From the NCBI GenBank assembly GCA_030490835.1, contig CM059971.1:51074012-51138011 (forward strand): a stretch of DNA of 64,000 nt. The letters are read 5' to 3'. Positions 10,369 to 23,660 of this stretch are shown here, piece by piece (the stretch's first letter is position 1; each line of letters begins with the position of its first letter). Position numbers and translations under genes: made by a program. This DNA comes from Annona cherimola. Its lineage: Eukaryota > Streptophyta > Magnoliopsida > Magnoliales > Annonaceae. The notes below the pieces were generated by a model. The model was not told where the DNA came from and searched no databases. It saw only the letters and a program-made list of their open reading frames with translations.

Positions 10369-10994
10369 TGACTCCTTAGAATTTAGTAGAGCTCAATCTA
10401 ATTTACTTGATTTGACTGTAAGTAGAACGAGTAAACTTGAAAGCATTCCAATAGATTCAAAACAACTGAATTGGACGAAAGGAACTTCAACGAACAACAA
10501 TTAACAATAATCCCTTTATTTCATATACATTCGAACGACATAGGATGACCTTAAAGGCATTGAAATCGAATCAAATGAATTGAGTTTGATAGAATGAACT
10601 TTAATTAGCTAGAATTGAGTACAACTCAATCTAATTGACTTGATTTGACTTTAAGGAGAACCAGTATACTTTAACGCATTCCAATAGATTTAGAACAACT
10701 GAATTGGACGAAAGGAACTTCAATCAACAACAATTAACAACAATCCCTTGATTTCATTTACATTCGAACGACATAGGATGACCTTGAAGGCATTGAAATC
10801 GAATCTAATGAATTGAGTTTGATAGAATGATCTTTGATTAGCAAGAATTGAGTAGAACTCAAACTATTTGACTTGATTTGACTGTAAGAAGAACGAGTAA
10901 ACTTTAACGCATTCCAATAGATTCCGAACAACTGAATCGGAAGAAAGGAACTTCAATCAACAACAATTAACAACAATCCTTTTATTTCATTTCC
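10369..10994. repeat. Monomers resembling one unit of the 14-20 kb 4-mer
   Basis: The markers ttcaacgaac (10,486), tccctttatttcatatac and aatgatctttgattagcaag (tcttt at 10,831) match the 4-mer array at an offset of 4,425 bp (14,911 and 15,256). The right end passes into monomers with ccgaac and caatccttttattt near 10,975. This looks like an isolated piece of the same HOR lineage. Confidence 0.8.
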
Positions 10995-13900
10995 ATTCGA
11001 ACGACAACGGATGACCTTAAAGGCTTTGAATTCGAATCAAATGAATTGAGTTTGATAGAATGAACTTTGATTAGTTCTAATTGAGTATAACTCAATCTAA
11101 TTGACTTGATTTGACTGTAAGGAGAACGAGTAAACTTTAACGCATTCCGATAGATTCAAAACAACTGAATTGGAAGAAAAGAACTTCAATCAACAACAAT
11201 TAACAACAATCCCTTGATTTCATTTACATTCGAACGACAACGGATGACCTTAAAGGCATTCAAATCGAATCAAATGAATTGAGTTTGATAGAATGAACTT
11301 TGATTAGTTAGAATTGAGTAGAACTAAAACTAATTGACTTGATTTGACTGTAAGTAGAACGAGTAAACTTTAAAGCATTACAATAGATTCAAAACAACTG
11401 AATTGGACGAAAGAACTTCAATGAACAATAATCAACAACAATCCCTTTATTTCATTTCCATTCGAACGACATGGGATGACCTTAAAGGCATTGAAATCGA
11501 ATCAAATTAATTGAGTTTGATAGAATGAACGTTAATTAGCTAGAATTGAGTACAACTCAATCTAATTGACTTGATTTGACTTCAAGGAGAACGTGTAAAC
11601 TTTAACGCATTCCAAGAGATTCCGAACAACTGAATCGGAAGAAAGGAACTTCCATCAACAACAGTTAACAACAATCCCTTGATTTCATTTACATTCTAAC
11701 GACAACGGATGACCTTAAAGGCATTCATATCGAATGAAATGAATTGAGTTTGATAGAATGAACTTTGATTACTTAGAATTTAGTAGAACTCAATCTAATT
11801 TACTTGATTTTACTGTAAGTAGAACGAGTAAACTTGAAAGCATTCTAATAGATTCAAAACAACTGAATTGGACGAAAGGAACTTCAATGAACAACAATTA
11901 ACAACAATCCCTTTATTTCATATACATTCGAACGACATAGGATGACCTTAAAGGCATTGAAATCGAATCAAATGAATTGAGTTTGATAGAATGAACATTA
12001 ATTAGCTAGAATTGAGTACAACTCAATCTAATTGACTTGATTTGACCGTAAGGAGAACGAGTAAACTTTAACGCATTCCAATAGATTCCGAACAACTGAA
12101 TTGGAAGAAAGGAACTTCCATCAACAACAATTAACAACAATCCCTTGATTTCATTAACATTCTAACGACAACGGATGACCTTAAAGGCATTCATATCGAA
12201 TGAAATGAATTGAGTTTGATAGAATGAACTTTGATTACTTAGAATTTAGTAGAACTCAATCTAATTTACTTGATTTTACTGTAAGTAGAACGAGTAAACT
12301 TGAAAGCATTCCAATAGATTCAAAACAACTGAATTGGACGAAAGGAACTTCAATGAACAACAATTAACAACAATCCCTTTATTTCATATACATTTGAACG
12401 ACATAGGATGACCTTAAAGGCATTGAAATCGAATCAAATGAATTGAGTTTGATAGAATGAACATTAATTAGCTAGAATTGAGTACAACTCAATCTAATTG
12501 TCTTGATTTGACTTTAAGGAGAACGAGTATACTTTAACGCAATCCAATAGATGTAGAACAACTGAATTGGACGAAAGGAACTTCAATCAACAACAATTAA
12601 CAACAATCCCTTGATTTCATTTACATGCGAACGACATAGGATGACCTTGAAGGCATTGAAATCGAATCTAATGAATTGAGTTTGATAGAATGAACTTTGA
12701 TTAGCAAGAATTGAGTACAACTCAATCTAATTGTCTTGATTTGACTTTAAGGAGAACGAGTATACTTTAACGCATTCCAATAGATTTAGAACAACTGAAT
12801 TGGACGAAAGGAACTTCAATGAACAACAATTAACAACAATCCCTTGATTTCATTTACATTCGAACGACATAGGATGACCTTGAAGGCATTGAAATCGAAT
12901 CTAATTAATTGAGTTTGATAGAATGAACTTTGATTAGCTAGACTTGAGTACAACTCAATCTAATTGACATGATTTGACTGTAAGGAGAACGAGCAAACTT
13001 TAACTCATTTCAATAGATTCACAACAACTGAATTGGACGAAAGGAACTTCAATCAACAACAATTAACAACAATCCCTTGATTTCATTTACATTAGAACGA
13101 CAACGGATGACCTTAAAGGCATTCAAATCGAATCAAATGAATTGAGTTTGATAGAATGAACTTTGATTAGTTAGAATTGAGTAGAACTCAAACTAATTGA
13201 CTTGATTTGACTGTAAGTAGAACGAGTAAACTTTAAAGCATTCCAATAAATTCAAAACAACTGAATTGGACGAAAGGAACTTCAATGAACAATAATTATA
13301 ACAATCCCTTTATTTCATTTACATTCGAACGACATGGGATGACCTTAAAGGCATTGAAATCGAATCAAATTAATTGAGTTTGATCGAATGAACTTTAATT
13401 AGCTAGAATTGTGTACAACTCAATCTAATTGACTTGATTTGACCGTAAGGAGAACGAGTAAACTTTAACGCATTCCAATAGATTCCGAACAACTGAATCG
13501 AAAGAAAGGAACTTCAATCAACAAAAATTAACAACAATCCCTTGATTTCATTTACATTCGAACGGCAACGGATGACCTTAAAGCCATTCAAATCGAATGA
13601 AATGAATTGAGTTTGATAGAATGAACTTTGACTCCTTAGAATTGAGAAGAGCTCAATCTAATTTACTTGATTTGACTGTAAGTAGACTGAGTAAACTTGA
13701 AAGCATTCCAATAGATTCAAAACAACTGAATTGGACTAAAGGAACTTCAATGAACAATAATTAACAACAATCCCTTTATTTCATTTACATTCGAACGACA
13801 TGGGATGACCTTAAAGGCATTGAAATCGAATAAAATGAATTGAGTTTGATAGAATGAACTTTAATTAGCTAGAATTGAGTACAACTCAATCTAATTGACT

Positions 13901-14113
13901 TGATTTGACTTTAAGGAGAACCAGTATACTTTAACGCATTCCAATAGATTTAGAACAACTGAATTGGACGAAAGGAACTTCAATCAACAACAATTAACAA
14001 CAATCCCTTGATTTCATTTACATTCGAACGACATAGGATGACCTTGAAGGCATTGAAATCGAATCTAATGAATTGAGTTTGATAGAATGAACTTTGATTA
14101 GCAAGAATTGAGT
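10995..14113. repeat. ~3.1-kb module also present at 20.08-23.43 kb
   Basis: The left part (10,995 to about 11,900) matches 20,080-20,985 at offset 9,085; the right part (about 12,460-14,113) matches 21,778-23,432 at offset 9,318, then 9,319 after the one-base loss in aattataacaatccc near 13,292. Between them the two copies differ by one monomer. Shared rare features include gaacattaattag, catgcgaacg, gagcaaactttaactcattt (12,991), cattagaacgac, cgaacggcaacgg and gactccttag. It ends at a hybrid junction, gcaag-aattgagta-taactc (14,101-14,118). Confidence 0.85.
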
Positions 14114-14189
14114 ATAACTCAATCTAATTGACTTGATTTGACCGTAAGGAGAACGAGTAAACTTTAACGCAATCCAATAGATTCCGAAC

Positions 14190-17100
14190 AACTGAATCGG
14201 AAGAAAGGAACTTCAATCAACAACAATTAACAACAATCCCTTGATTTCATTTACATTCGAACGACATAGGATGACCTTGAAGGAATTGAAATCGAATCTA
14301 ATGAATTGAGTTTGATAGAATGAACTTTGATTAGCAAGAATTGAGTAGAACTCAAACTATTTGACTTGATTTGACTGTAAGAAGAACGAGTAAACTTTAA
14401 AGCATTCCAATAGATTCAAAACAACTGAATTGGACGAAAGGAACTTCAATGAACAATAATTAAGAACAATCCCTTTATTTCATTTCCATTCGAACGACAT
14501 GGGATGACCTTAAAGGCATTGAAATCAAATCAAATTAATTGAGTTTCATAGAATGAACTTTAATTAGCTAGAATTGAGTACAACTCAATCTAATTGACTT
14601 GATTTGACCGTAAGGAGAACGAGTAAACTTTAACGCATTCCAATAGATTCCGAACAACTGAATCGGAAGAAAGGAACTTCCATCAACAACAATTAACAAC
14701 AATCCCTTGATTTCATTAACATTCTAACGATATAGGATGACCTTTAAGGCATTGAAATCGAATCTAATGAATTGAGTTTGATAGAATGAACTTTGACTCC
14801 TTAGAATTTAGTAGAGCTCAATCTAATTTACTTGATTTGACTGTAAGTAGAACGAGTAAACTTGAAAGCATTCCAATAGATTCAAAACAACTGAATTGGA
14901 CGAAAGGAACTTCAACGAACAACAATTAACAATAATCCCTTTATTTCATATACATTCGAACGACATAGGATGACCTTAAAGGCATTGAAATCGAATCAAA
15001 TGAATTGAGTTTGATAGAATGAACTTTAATTAGCTAGAATTGAGTACAACTCAATCTAATTGACTTGATTTGACTTTAAGGAGAACCAGTATACTTTAAC
15101 GCATTCCAATAGATTTAGAACAACTGAATTGGACGAAAGGAACTTCAATCAACAACAATTAACAACAATCCCTTGATTTCATTTACATTCGAACGACATA
15201 GGATGACCTTGAAGGCATTGAAATCGAATCTAATGAATTGAGTTTGATAGAATGATCTTTGATTAGCAAGAATTGAGTAGAACTCAAACTATTTGACTTG
15301 ATTTGACTGTAAGAAGAACGAGTAAACTTTAAAGCATTCCAATAGATTCAAAACAACTGAATTGGACGAAAGGAACTTCAATGAACAATAATTAAGAACA
15401 ATCCCTTTATTTCATTTCCATTCGAACGACATGGGATGACCTTAAAGGCATTGAAATCGAATCAAATTAATTGAGTTTCATAGAATGAACTTTAATTAGC
15501 TAGAATTGAGTACAACTCAATCTAATTGACTTGATTTGACCGTAAGGAGAACGAGTAAACTTTAACGCATTCCAATAGATTCCGAACAACTGAATCGGAA
15601 GAAAGGAACTTCCATCAACAACAATTAACAACAATCCCTTGATTTCATTAACATTCTAACGATATAGGATGACCTTTAAGGCATTGAAATCGAATCTAAT
15701 GAATTGAGTTTGATAGAATGAACTTTGACTCCTTAGAATTTAGTAGAGCTCAATCTAATTTACTTGATTTGACTGTAAGTAGAACGAGTAAACTTGAAAG
15801 CATTCCAATAGATTCAAAACAACTGAATTGGACGAAAGGAACTTCAACGAACAACAATTAACAATAATCCCTTTATTTCATATACATTCGAACGACATAG
15901 GATGACCTTAAAGGCATTGAAATCGAATCAAATGAATTGAGTTTGATAGAATGAACTTTAATTAGCTAGAATTGAGTACAACTCAATCTAATTGACTTGA
16001 TTTGACTTTAAGGAGAACCAGTATACTTTAACGCATTCCAATAGATTTAGAACAACTGAATTGGACGAAAGGAACTTCAATCAACAACAATTAACAACAA
16101 TCCATTGATTTCATTTACATTCGAACGACATAGGATGACCTTGAAGGCATTGAAATCGAATCTAATGAATTGAGTTTGATAGAATGATCTTTGATTAGCA
16201 AGAATTGAGTAGAACTCAAACTATTTGACTTGATTTGACTGTAAGAAGAACGAGTAAACTTTAAAGCATTCCAATAGATTCAAAACAACTGAATTGGACG
16301 AAAGGAACTTCAATGAACAATAATTAAGAACAATCCCTTTATTTCATTTCCATTCGAACGACATGGGATGACCTTAAAGGCATTGAAATCGAATCAAATT
16401 AATTGAGTTTCATAGAATGAACTTTAATTAGCTAGAATTGAGTACAACTCAATCTAATTGACTTGATTTGACCGTAAGGAGAACGAGTAAACTTTAACGC
16501 ATTCCAATAGATTCCGAACAACTGAATCGGAAGAAAGGAACTTCCATCAACAACAATTAACAACAATCCCTTGATTTCATTAACATTCTAACGATATAGG
16601 ATGACCTTTAAGGCATTGAAATCGAATCTAATGAATTGAGTTTGATAGAATGAACTTTGACTCCTTAGAATTTAGTAGAGCTCAATCTAATTTACTTGAT
16701 TTGACTGTAAGTAGAACGAGTAAACTTGAAAGCATTCCAATAGATTCAAAACAACTGAATTGGACGAAAGGAACTTCAACGAACAACAATTAACAATAAT
16801 CCCTTTATTTCATATACATTCGAACGACATAGGATGACCTTAAAGGCATTGAAATCGAATCAAATGAATTGAGTTTGATAGAATGAACTTTAATTAGCTA
16901 GAATTGAGTACAACTCAATCTAATTGACTTGATTTGACTTTAAGGAGAACCAGTATACTTTAACGCATTCCAATAGATTTAGAACAACTGAATTGGACGA
17001 AAGGAACTTCAATCAACAACAATTAACAACAATCCCTTGATTTCATTTACATTCGAACGACATAGGATGACCTTGAAGGCATTGAAATCGAATCTAATGA

Positions 17101-20090
17101 ATTGAGTTTGATAGAATGATCTTTGATTAGCAAGAATTGAGTAGAACTCAAACTATTTGACTTGATTTGACTGTAAGAAGAACGAGTAAACTTTAAAGCA
17201 TTCCAATAGATTCAAAACAACTGAATTGGACGAAAGGAACTTCAATGAACAATAATTAAGAACAATCCCTTTATTTCATTTCCATTCGAACGACATGGGA
17301 TGACCTTAAAGGCATTGAAATCGAATCAAATTAATTGAGTTTCATAGAATGAACTTTAATTAGCTAGAATTGAGTACAACTCAATCTAATTGACTTGATT
17401 TGACCGTAAGGAGAACGAGTAAACTTTAACGCATTCCAATAGATTCCGAACAACTGAATCGGAAGAAAGGAACTTCCATCAACAATAATTAACAACAATC
17501 CCTTGATTTCATTAACATTCTAACGATATAGGATGACCTTTAAGGCATTGAAATCGAATCTAATGAATTGAGTTTGATAGAATGAACTTTGACTCCTTAG
17601 AATTTAGTAGAGCTCAATCTAATTTACTTGATTTGACTGTAAGTAGAACGAGTAAACTTGAAAGCATTCCAATAGATTCAAAACAACTGAATTGGACGAA
17701 AGGAACTTCAACGAACAACAATTAACAATAATCCCTTTATTTCATATACATTCGAACGACATAGGATGACCTTAAAGGCATTGAAATCGAATCAAATGAA
17801 TTGAGTTTGATAGAATGAACTTTAATTAGCTAGAATTGAGTACAACTCAATCTAATTGACTTGATTTGACTTTAAGGAGAACCAGTATACTTTAACGCAT
17901 TCCAATAGATTTAGAACAACTGAATTGGACGAAAGGAACTTCAATCAACAACAATTAACAACAATCCCTTGATTTCATTTACATTCGAACGACATAGGAT
18001 GACCTTGAAGGCATTGAAATCGAATCTAATGAATTGAGTTTGATAGAATGATCTTTGATTAGCAAGAATTGAGTAGAACTCAAACTATTTGACTTGATTT
18101 GACTGTAAGAAGAACGAGTAAACTTTAAAGCATTCCAATAGATTCAAAACAACTGAATTGGACGAAAGGAACTTCAATGAACAATAATTAAGAACAATCC
18201 CTTTATTTCATTTCCATTCGAACGACATGGGATGACCTTAAAGGCATTGAAATCGAATCAAATTAATTGAGTTTCATAGAATGAACTTTAATTAGCTAGA
18301 ATTGAGTACAACTCAATCTAATTGACTTGATTTGACCGTAAGGAGAACGAGTAAACTTTAACGCATTCCAATAGATTCCGAACAACTGAATCGGAAGAAA
18401 GGAACTTCCATCAACAACAATTAACAACAATCCCTTGATTTCATTAACATTCTAACGATATAGGATGACCTTTAAGGCATTGAAATCGAATCTAATGAAT
18501 TGAGTTTGATAGAATGAACTTTGACTCCTTAGAATTTAGTAGAGCTCAATCTAATTTACTTGATTTGACTGTAAGTAGAACGAGTAAACTTGAAAGCATT
18601 CCAATAGATTCAAAACAACTGAATTGGACGAAAGGAACTTCAACGAACAACAATTAACAATAATCCCTTTATTTCATATACATTCGAACGACATAGGATG
18701 ACCTTAAAGGCATTGAAATCGAATCAAATGAATTGAGTTTGATAGAATGAACTTTAATTAGCTAGAATTGAGTACAACTCAATCTAATTGACTTGATTTG
18801 ACTTTAAGGAGAACCAGTATACTTTAACGCATTCCAATAGATTTAGAACAACTGAATTGGACGAAAGGAACTTCAATCAACAACAATTAACAACAATCCA
18901 TTGATTTCATTTACATTCGAACGACATAGGATGACCTTGAAGGCATTGAAATCGAATCTAATGAATTGAGTTTGATAGAATGATCTTTGATTAGCAAGAA
19001 TTGAGTAGAACTCAAACTATTTGACTTGATTTGACTGTAAGAAGAACGAGTAAACTTTAAAGCATTCCAATAGATTCAAAACAACTGAATTGGACGAAAG
19101 GAACTTCAATGAACAATAATTAAGAACAATCCCTTTATTTCATTTCCATTCGAACGACATGGGATGACCTTAAAGGCATTGAAATCGAATCAAATTAATT
19201 GAGTTTCATAGAATGAACTTTAATTAGCTAGAATTGAGTACAACTCAATCTAATTGACTTGATTTGACCGTAAGGAGAACGAGTAAACTTTAACGCATTC
19301 CAATAGATTCCGAACAACTGAATCGGAAGAAAGGAACTTCCATCAACAACAATTAACAACAATCCCTTGATTTCATTAACATTCTAACGATATAGGATGA
19401 CCTTTAAGGCATTGAAATCGAATCTAATGAATTGAGTTTGATAGAATGAACTTTGACTCCTTAGAATTTAGTAGAGCTCAATCTAATTTACTTGATTTGA
19501 CTATAAGTAGAACGAGTAAACTTGAAAGCATTCCAATAGATTCAAAACAACTGAATTGGACGAAAGGAACTTCAACGAACAACAATTAACAATAATCCCT
19601 TTATTTCATATACATTCGAACGACATAGGATGACCTTAAAGGCATTGAAATCGAATCAAATGAATTGAGTTTGATAGAATGAACTTTAATTAGCTAGAAT
19701 TGAGTACAACTCAATCTAATTGACTTGATTTGACTTTAAGGAGAACCAGTATACTTTAACGCATTCCAATAGATTTAGAACAACTGAATTGGACGAAAGG
19801 AACTTCAATCAACAACAATTAACAACAATCCCTTGATTTCATTTACATTCGAACGACATAGGATGACCTTGAAGGCATTGAAATCGAATCTAATGAATTG
19901 AGTTTGATAGAATGATCTTCGATTAGCAAGAATTGAGTAGAACTCAAACTATTTGACTTGATTTGACTGTAAGAAGAACGAGTAAACTTTAAAGCATTCC
20001 AATAGATTCAAAACAACTGAATTGGACGAAAGGAACTTCAATGAACAATAATTAAGAACAATCCCTTTATTTCATTTCCATTCGAACGAC
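14190..20090. repeat. 4-mer HOR (932 bp), about 6.3 copies
   Basis: The marker ttcaacgaac recurs at 14,911, 15,843, 16,775, 17,707, 18,639 and 19,571, and tctttgattagcaag (or tcttcg) at 15,256, 16,188, 17,120, 18,052, 18,984 and 19,916, always 932 bp apart. Each unit has four monomers in alternating families: C (gatctttgattagcaag), G (caataattaagaac, catggg, tttcatag), C (ttccatcaac, attaacattctaacgatatagg, gactccttag) and G (ttcaacgaac, catatacattcg). Units differ by only a few bases by eye: tccAttg at 16,104 and 18,900, caataattaac at 17,485, gactAtaag near 19,502 and tcttCg at 19,920. The array ends where catggg is replaced by acaacgg near 20,092. Confidence 0.93.
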
Positions 20091-23000
20091 AACGGATGAC
20101 CTTAAAGGCTTTGAATTCGAATCAAATGAATTGAGTTTGATAGAATGAACTTTGATTAGTTCTAATTGAGTATAACTCAATCTAATTGACTTGATTTGAC
20201 TGTAAGGAGAACAAGTAAACTTTAACGCATTCCGATAGATTCAAAACAACTGAATTGGAAGAAAGGAACTTCAATCAACAACAATTAACAACAATCCCTT
20301 GATTTCATTTACATTCGAACGACAACGGATGACCTTAAAGGCATTCAAATCGAATCAAATGAATTGAGTTTGATAGAATGAACTTTGATTAGTTAGAATT
20401 GAGTAGAACTAAAACTAATTGACTTGATTTGACTGTAAGTAGAACGAGTAAACTTTAAAGCATTACAATAGATTCAAAACAACTGAATTGGACGAAAGAA
20501 CTTCAATGAACAATAATCAACAACAATCCCTTTATTTCATTTCCATTCGAACGACATGGGATGACCTTAAAGGCATTGAAATCGAATCAAATTAATTGAG
20601 TTTGATAGAATGAACGTTAATTAGCTAGAATTGAGTACAACTCAATCTAATTGACTTGATTTGACTTCAAGGAGAACGTGTAAACTTTAACGCATTCCAA
20701 TAGATTCCGAACAACTGAATCGGAAGAAAGGAACTTCCATCAACAACAGTTAACAACAATCCCTTGATTTCATTTACATTCGAACGACAACGGATGACCT
20801 TAAAGGCATTCATATCGAATGAAATGAATTGAGTTTGATAGAATGAACTTTGATTACTTAGAATTTAGTAGAACTCAATCTAATTTACTTGATTTTACTG
20901 TAAGTAGAACGAGTAAACTTGAAAGCATTCCAATAGATTCAAAACAACTGAATTGGACGAAAGGAACTTCAATGAACAACAATTAACAACAATCCCTTTA
21001 TTTCATATACATTCGAACGACATAGGATGACCTTAAAGGCATTGAAATCGAATCAAATGAATTGAGTTTGATAGAATGAACTTTGATTAGCAAGAATTGA
21101 GTAGAACTCAAACTATTTGACTTGATTTGACTGTAAGAAGAACGAGTAAACTTTAAAGCATTCCAATAGATTCAAAACAACTGAATTGGACGAAAGGAAC
21201 TTCAATGAACAATAATTAAGAACAATCCCTTTATTTCATTTCCATTCGAACGACATGGGATGTCCTTAAAGGCATTGAAATCGAATCAAATTAATTGAGT
21301 TTGATAGAATGAACTTTAATTAGCTAGAATTGAGTACAACTCAATCTAATTGACTTGATTTGACCGTAAGGAGAACGAGTAAACTTTAACGCATTCCAAT
21401 AGATTCCGAACAACTGAATTGGAAGAAAGGAACTTCCATCAACAACAATTAACAACAATCCCTTGATTTCATTAACATTCTAACGACAACGGATGACCTT
21501 AAAGGCATTCATATCGAATGAAATGAATTGAGTTTGATAGAATGAACTTTGATTACTTAGAATTTAGTAGAACTCAATCTAATTTACTTGATTTTACTGT
21601 AAGTAGAACGAGTAAACTTGAAAGCATTCCAATAGATTCAAAACAACTGAATTGGACGAAAGGAACTTCAATGAACAACAATTAACAACAATCCCTTTAT
21701 TTCATATACATTCGAACGACATAGGATGACCTTAAAGGCATTGAAATCGAATCAAATGAATTGAGTTTGATAGAATGAACATTAATTAGCTAGAATTGAG
21801 TACAACTCAATCTAATTGTCTTGATTTGACTTTAAGGAGAACGAGTATACTTTAACGCAATCCAATAGATTTAGAACAACTGAATTGGACGAAAGGAACT
21901 TCAATCAACAACAATTAACAACAATCCCTTGATTTCATTTACATGCGAACGACATAGGATGACCTTGAAGGCATTGAAATCGAATCTAATGAATTGAGTT
22001 TGATAGAATGAACTTTGATTAGCAAGAATTGAGTACAACTCAATCTAATTGTCTTGATTTGACTTTAAGGAGAACGAGTATGCTTTAACGCATTCCAATA
22101 GATTTAGAACAACTGAATTGGACGAAAGGAACTTCAATGAACAACAATTAACAACAATCCCTTGATTTCATTTACATTCGAACGACATAGGATGACCTTG
22201 AAGGCATTGAAATCGAATCTAATTAATTGAGTTTGATAGAATGAACTTTGATTAGCTAGACTTGAGTACAACTCAATCTAATTGACATGATTTGACTGTA
22301 AGGAGAACGAGCAAACTTTAACTCATTTCAATAGATTCACAACAACTGAATTGGACGAAAGGAACTTCAATCAACAACAATTAACAACAATCCCTTGATT
22401 TCATTTACATTAGAACGACAACGGATGACCTTAAAGGCATTCAAATCGAATCAAATGAATTGAGTTTGATAGAATGAACTTTGATTAGTTAGAATTGAGT
22501 AGAACTCAAACTAATTGACTTGATTTGACTGTAAGTAGAACGAGTAAACTTTAAAGCATTCCAATAAATTCAAAACAACTGAATTGGACGAAAGGAACTT
22601 CAATGAACAATAATTAACAACAATCCCTTTATTTCATTTACATTCGAACGACATGGGATGACCTTAAAGGCATTGAAATCGAATCAAATTAATTGAGTTT
22701 GATCGAATGAACTTTAATTAGCTAGAATTGTGTACAACTCAATCTAATTGACTTGATTTGACCGTAAGGAGAACGAGTAAACTTTAACGCATTCCAATAG
22801 ATTCCGAACAACTGAATCGGAAGAAAGGAACTTCAATCAACAAAAATTAACAACAATCCCTTGATTTCATTTACATTCGAACGGCAACGGATGACCTTAA
22901 AGCCATTCAAATCGAATGAAATGAATTGAGTTTGATAGAATGAACTTTGACTCCTTAGAATTTAGTAGAGCTCAATCTAATTTACTTGATTTGACTGTAA

Positions 23001-23660
23001 GTAGAACGAGTAAACTTGAAAGCATTCCAATAGATTCAAAACAACTGAATTGGACTAAAGGAACTTGAATGAACAATAATTAACAACAATCCCTTTATTT
23101 CATTTACATTCGAACGACATGGGATGACCTTAAAGGCATTGAAATCGAATCAAATGAATTGAGTTTGATAGAATGAACTTTAATTAGCTAGAATTGAGTA
23201 CAACTCAATCTAATTGACTTGATTTGACTTTAAGGAGAACCAGTATACTTTAACGCATTCCAATAGATTTAGAACAACTGAATTGGACGAAAGGAACTTC
23301 AATCAACAACAATTAACAACAATCCCTTGATTTCATTTACATTCGAACGACATAGGATGACCTTGAAGGCATTGAAATCGAATATAATGAATTGAGTTTG
23401 ATAGAATGAACTTTGATTAGCAAGAATTGAGTAGAACTCAAACTATTTGACTTGATTTGATTGTAAGAAGAACGAGTAAACTTTAAAGCATTCCAATAGA
23501 TTCAAAACAACTGAATTGGACGAAAGGAACTTCAATGAACAATAATTAAGAACAATCCCTTTATTTCATTTCCATTCGAACGACAACGGATGACCTTAAA
23601 GGCTTTGAATTCGAATCAAATGAATTGAGTTTGATAGAATGAACTTTGATTAGTTCTAAT
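20091..23660. repeat. Earlier partial copy of the 24-mer HOR
   Basis: From about 20,080 to 23,970 this matches 27,301-31,190 at offset 7,221 (31 monomers minus 2). Markers are gagaacaagtaaac (20,209 and 27,430), gggatgtcc (21,258 and 28,479), gagcaaactttaactc (22,309 and 29,530) and cgaacggcaacgg. It also matches the module at 10,995-14,113. It therefore links the irregular left part with the regular 24-mers. Confidence 0.88.

Noticed and set aside
14190..20090. Transposon- or LTR-derived tandem array
   Set aside because: No terminal inverted repeats, target duplications or protein remnants; periodicity is a simple multiple of the monomer.
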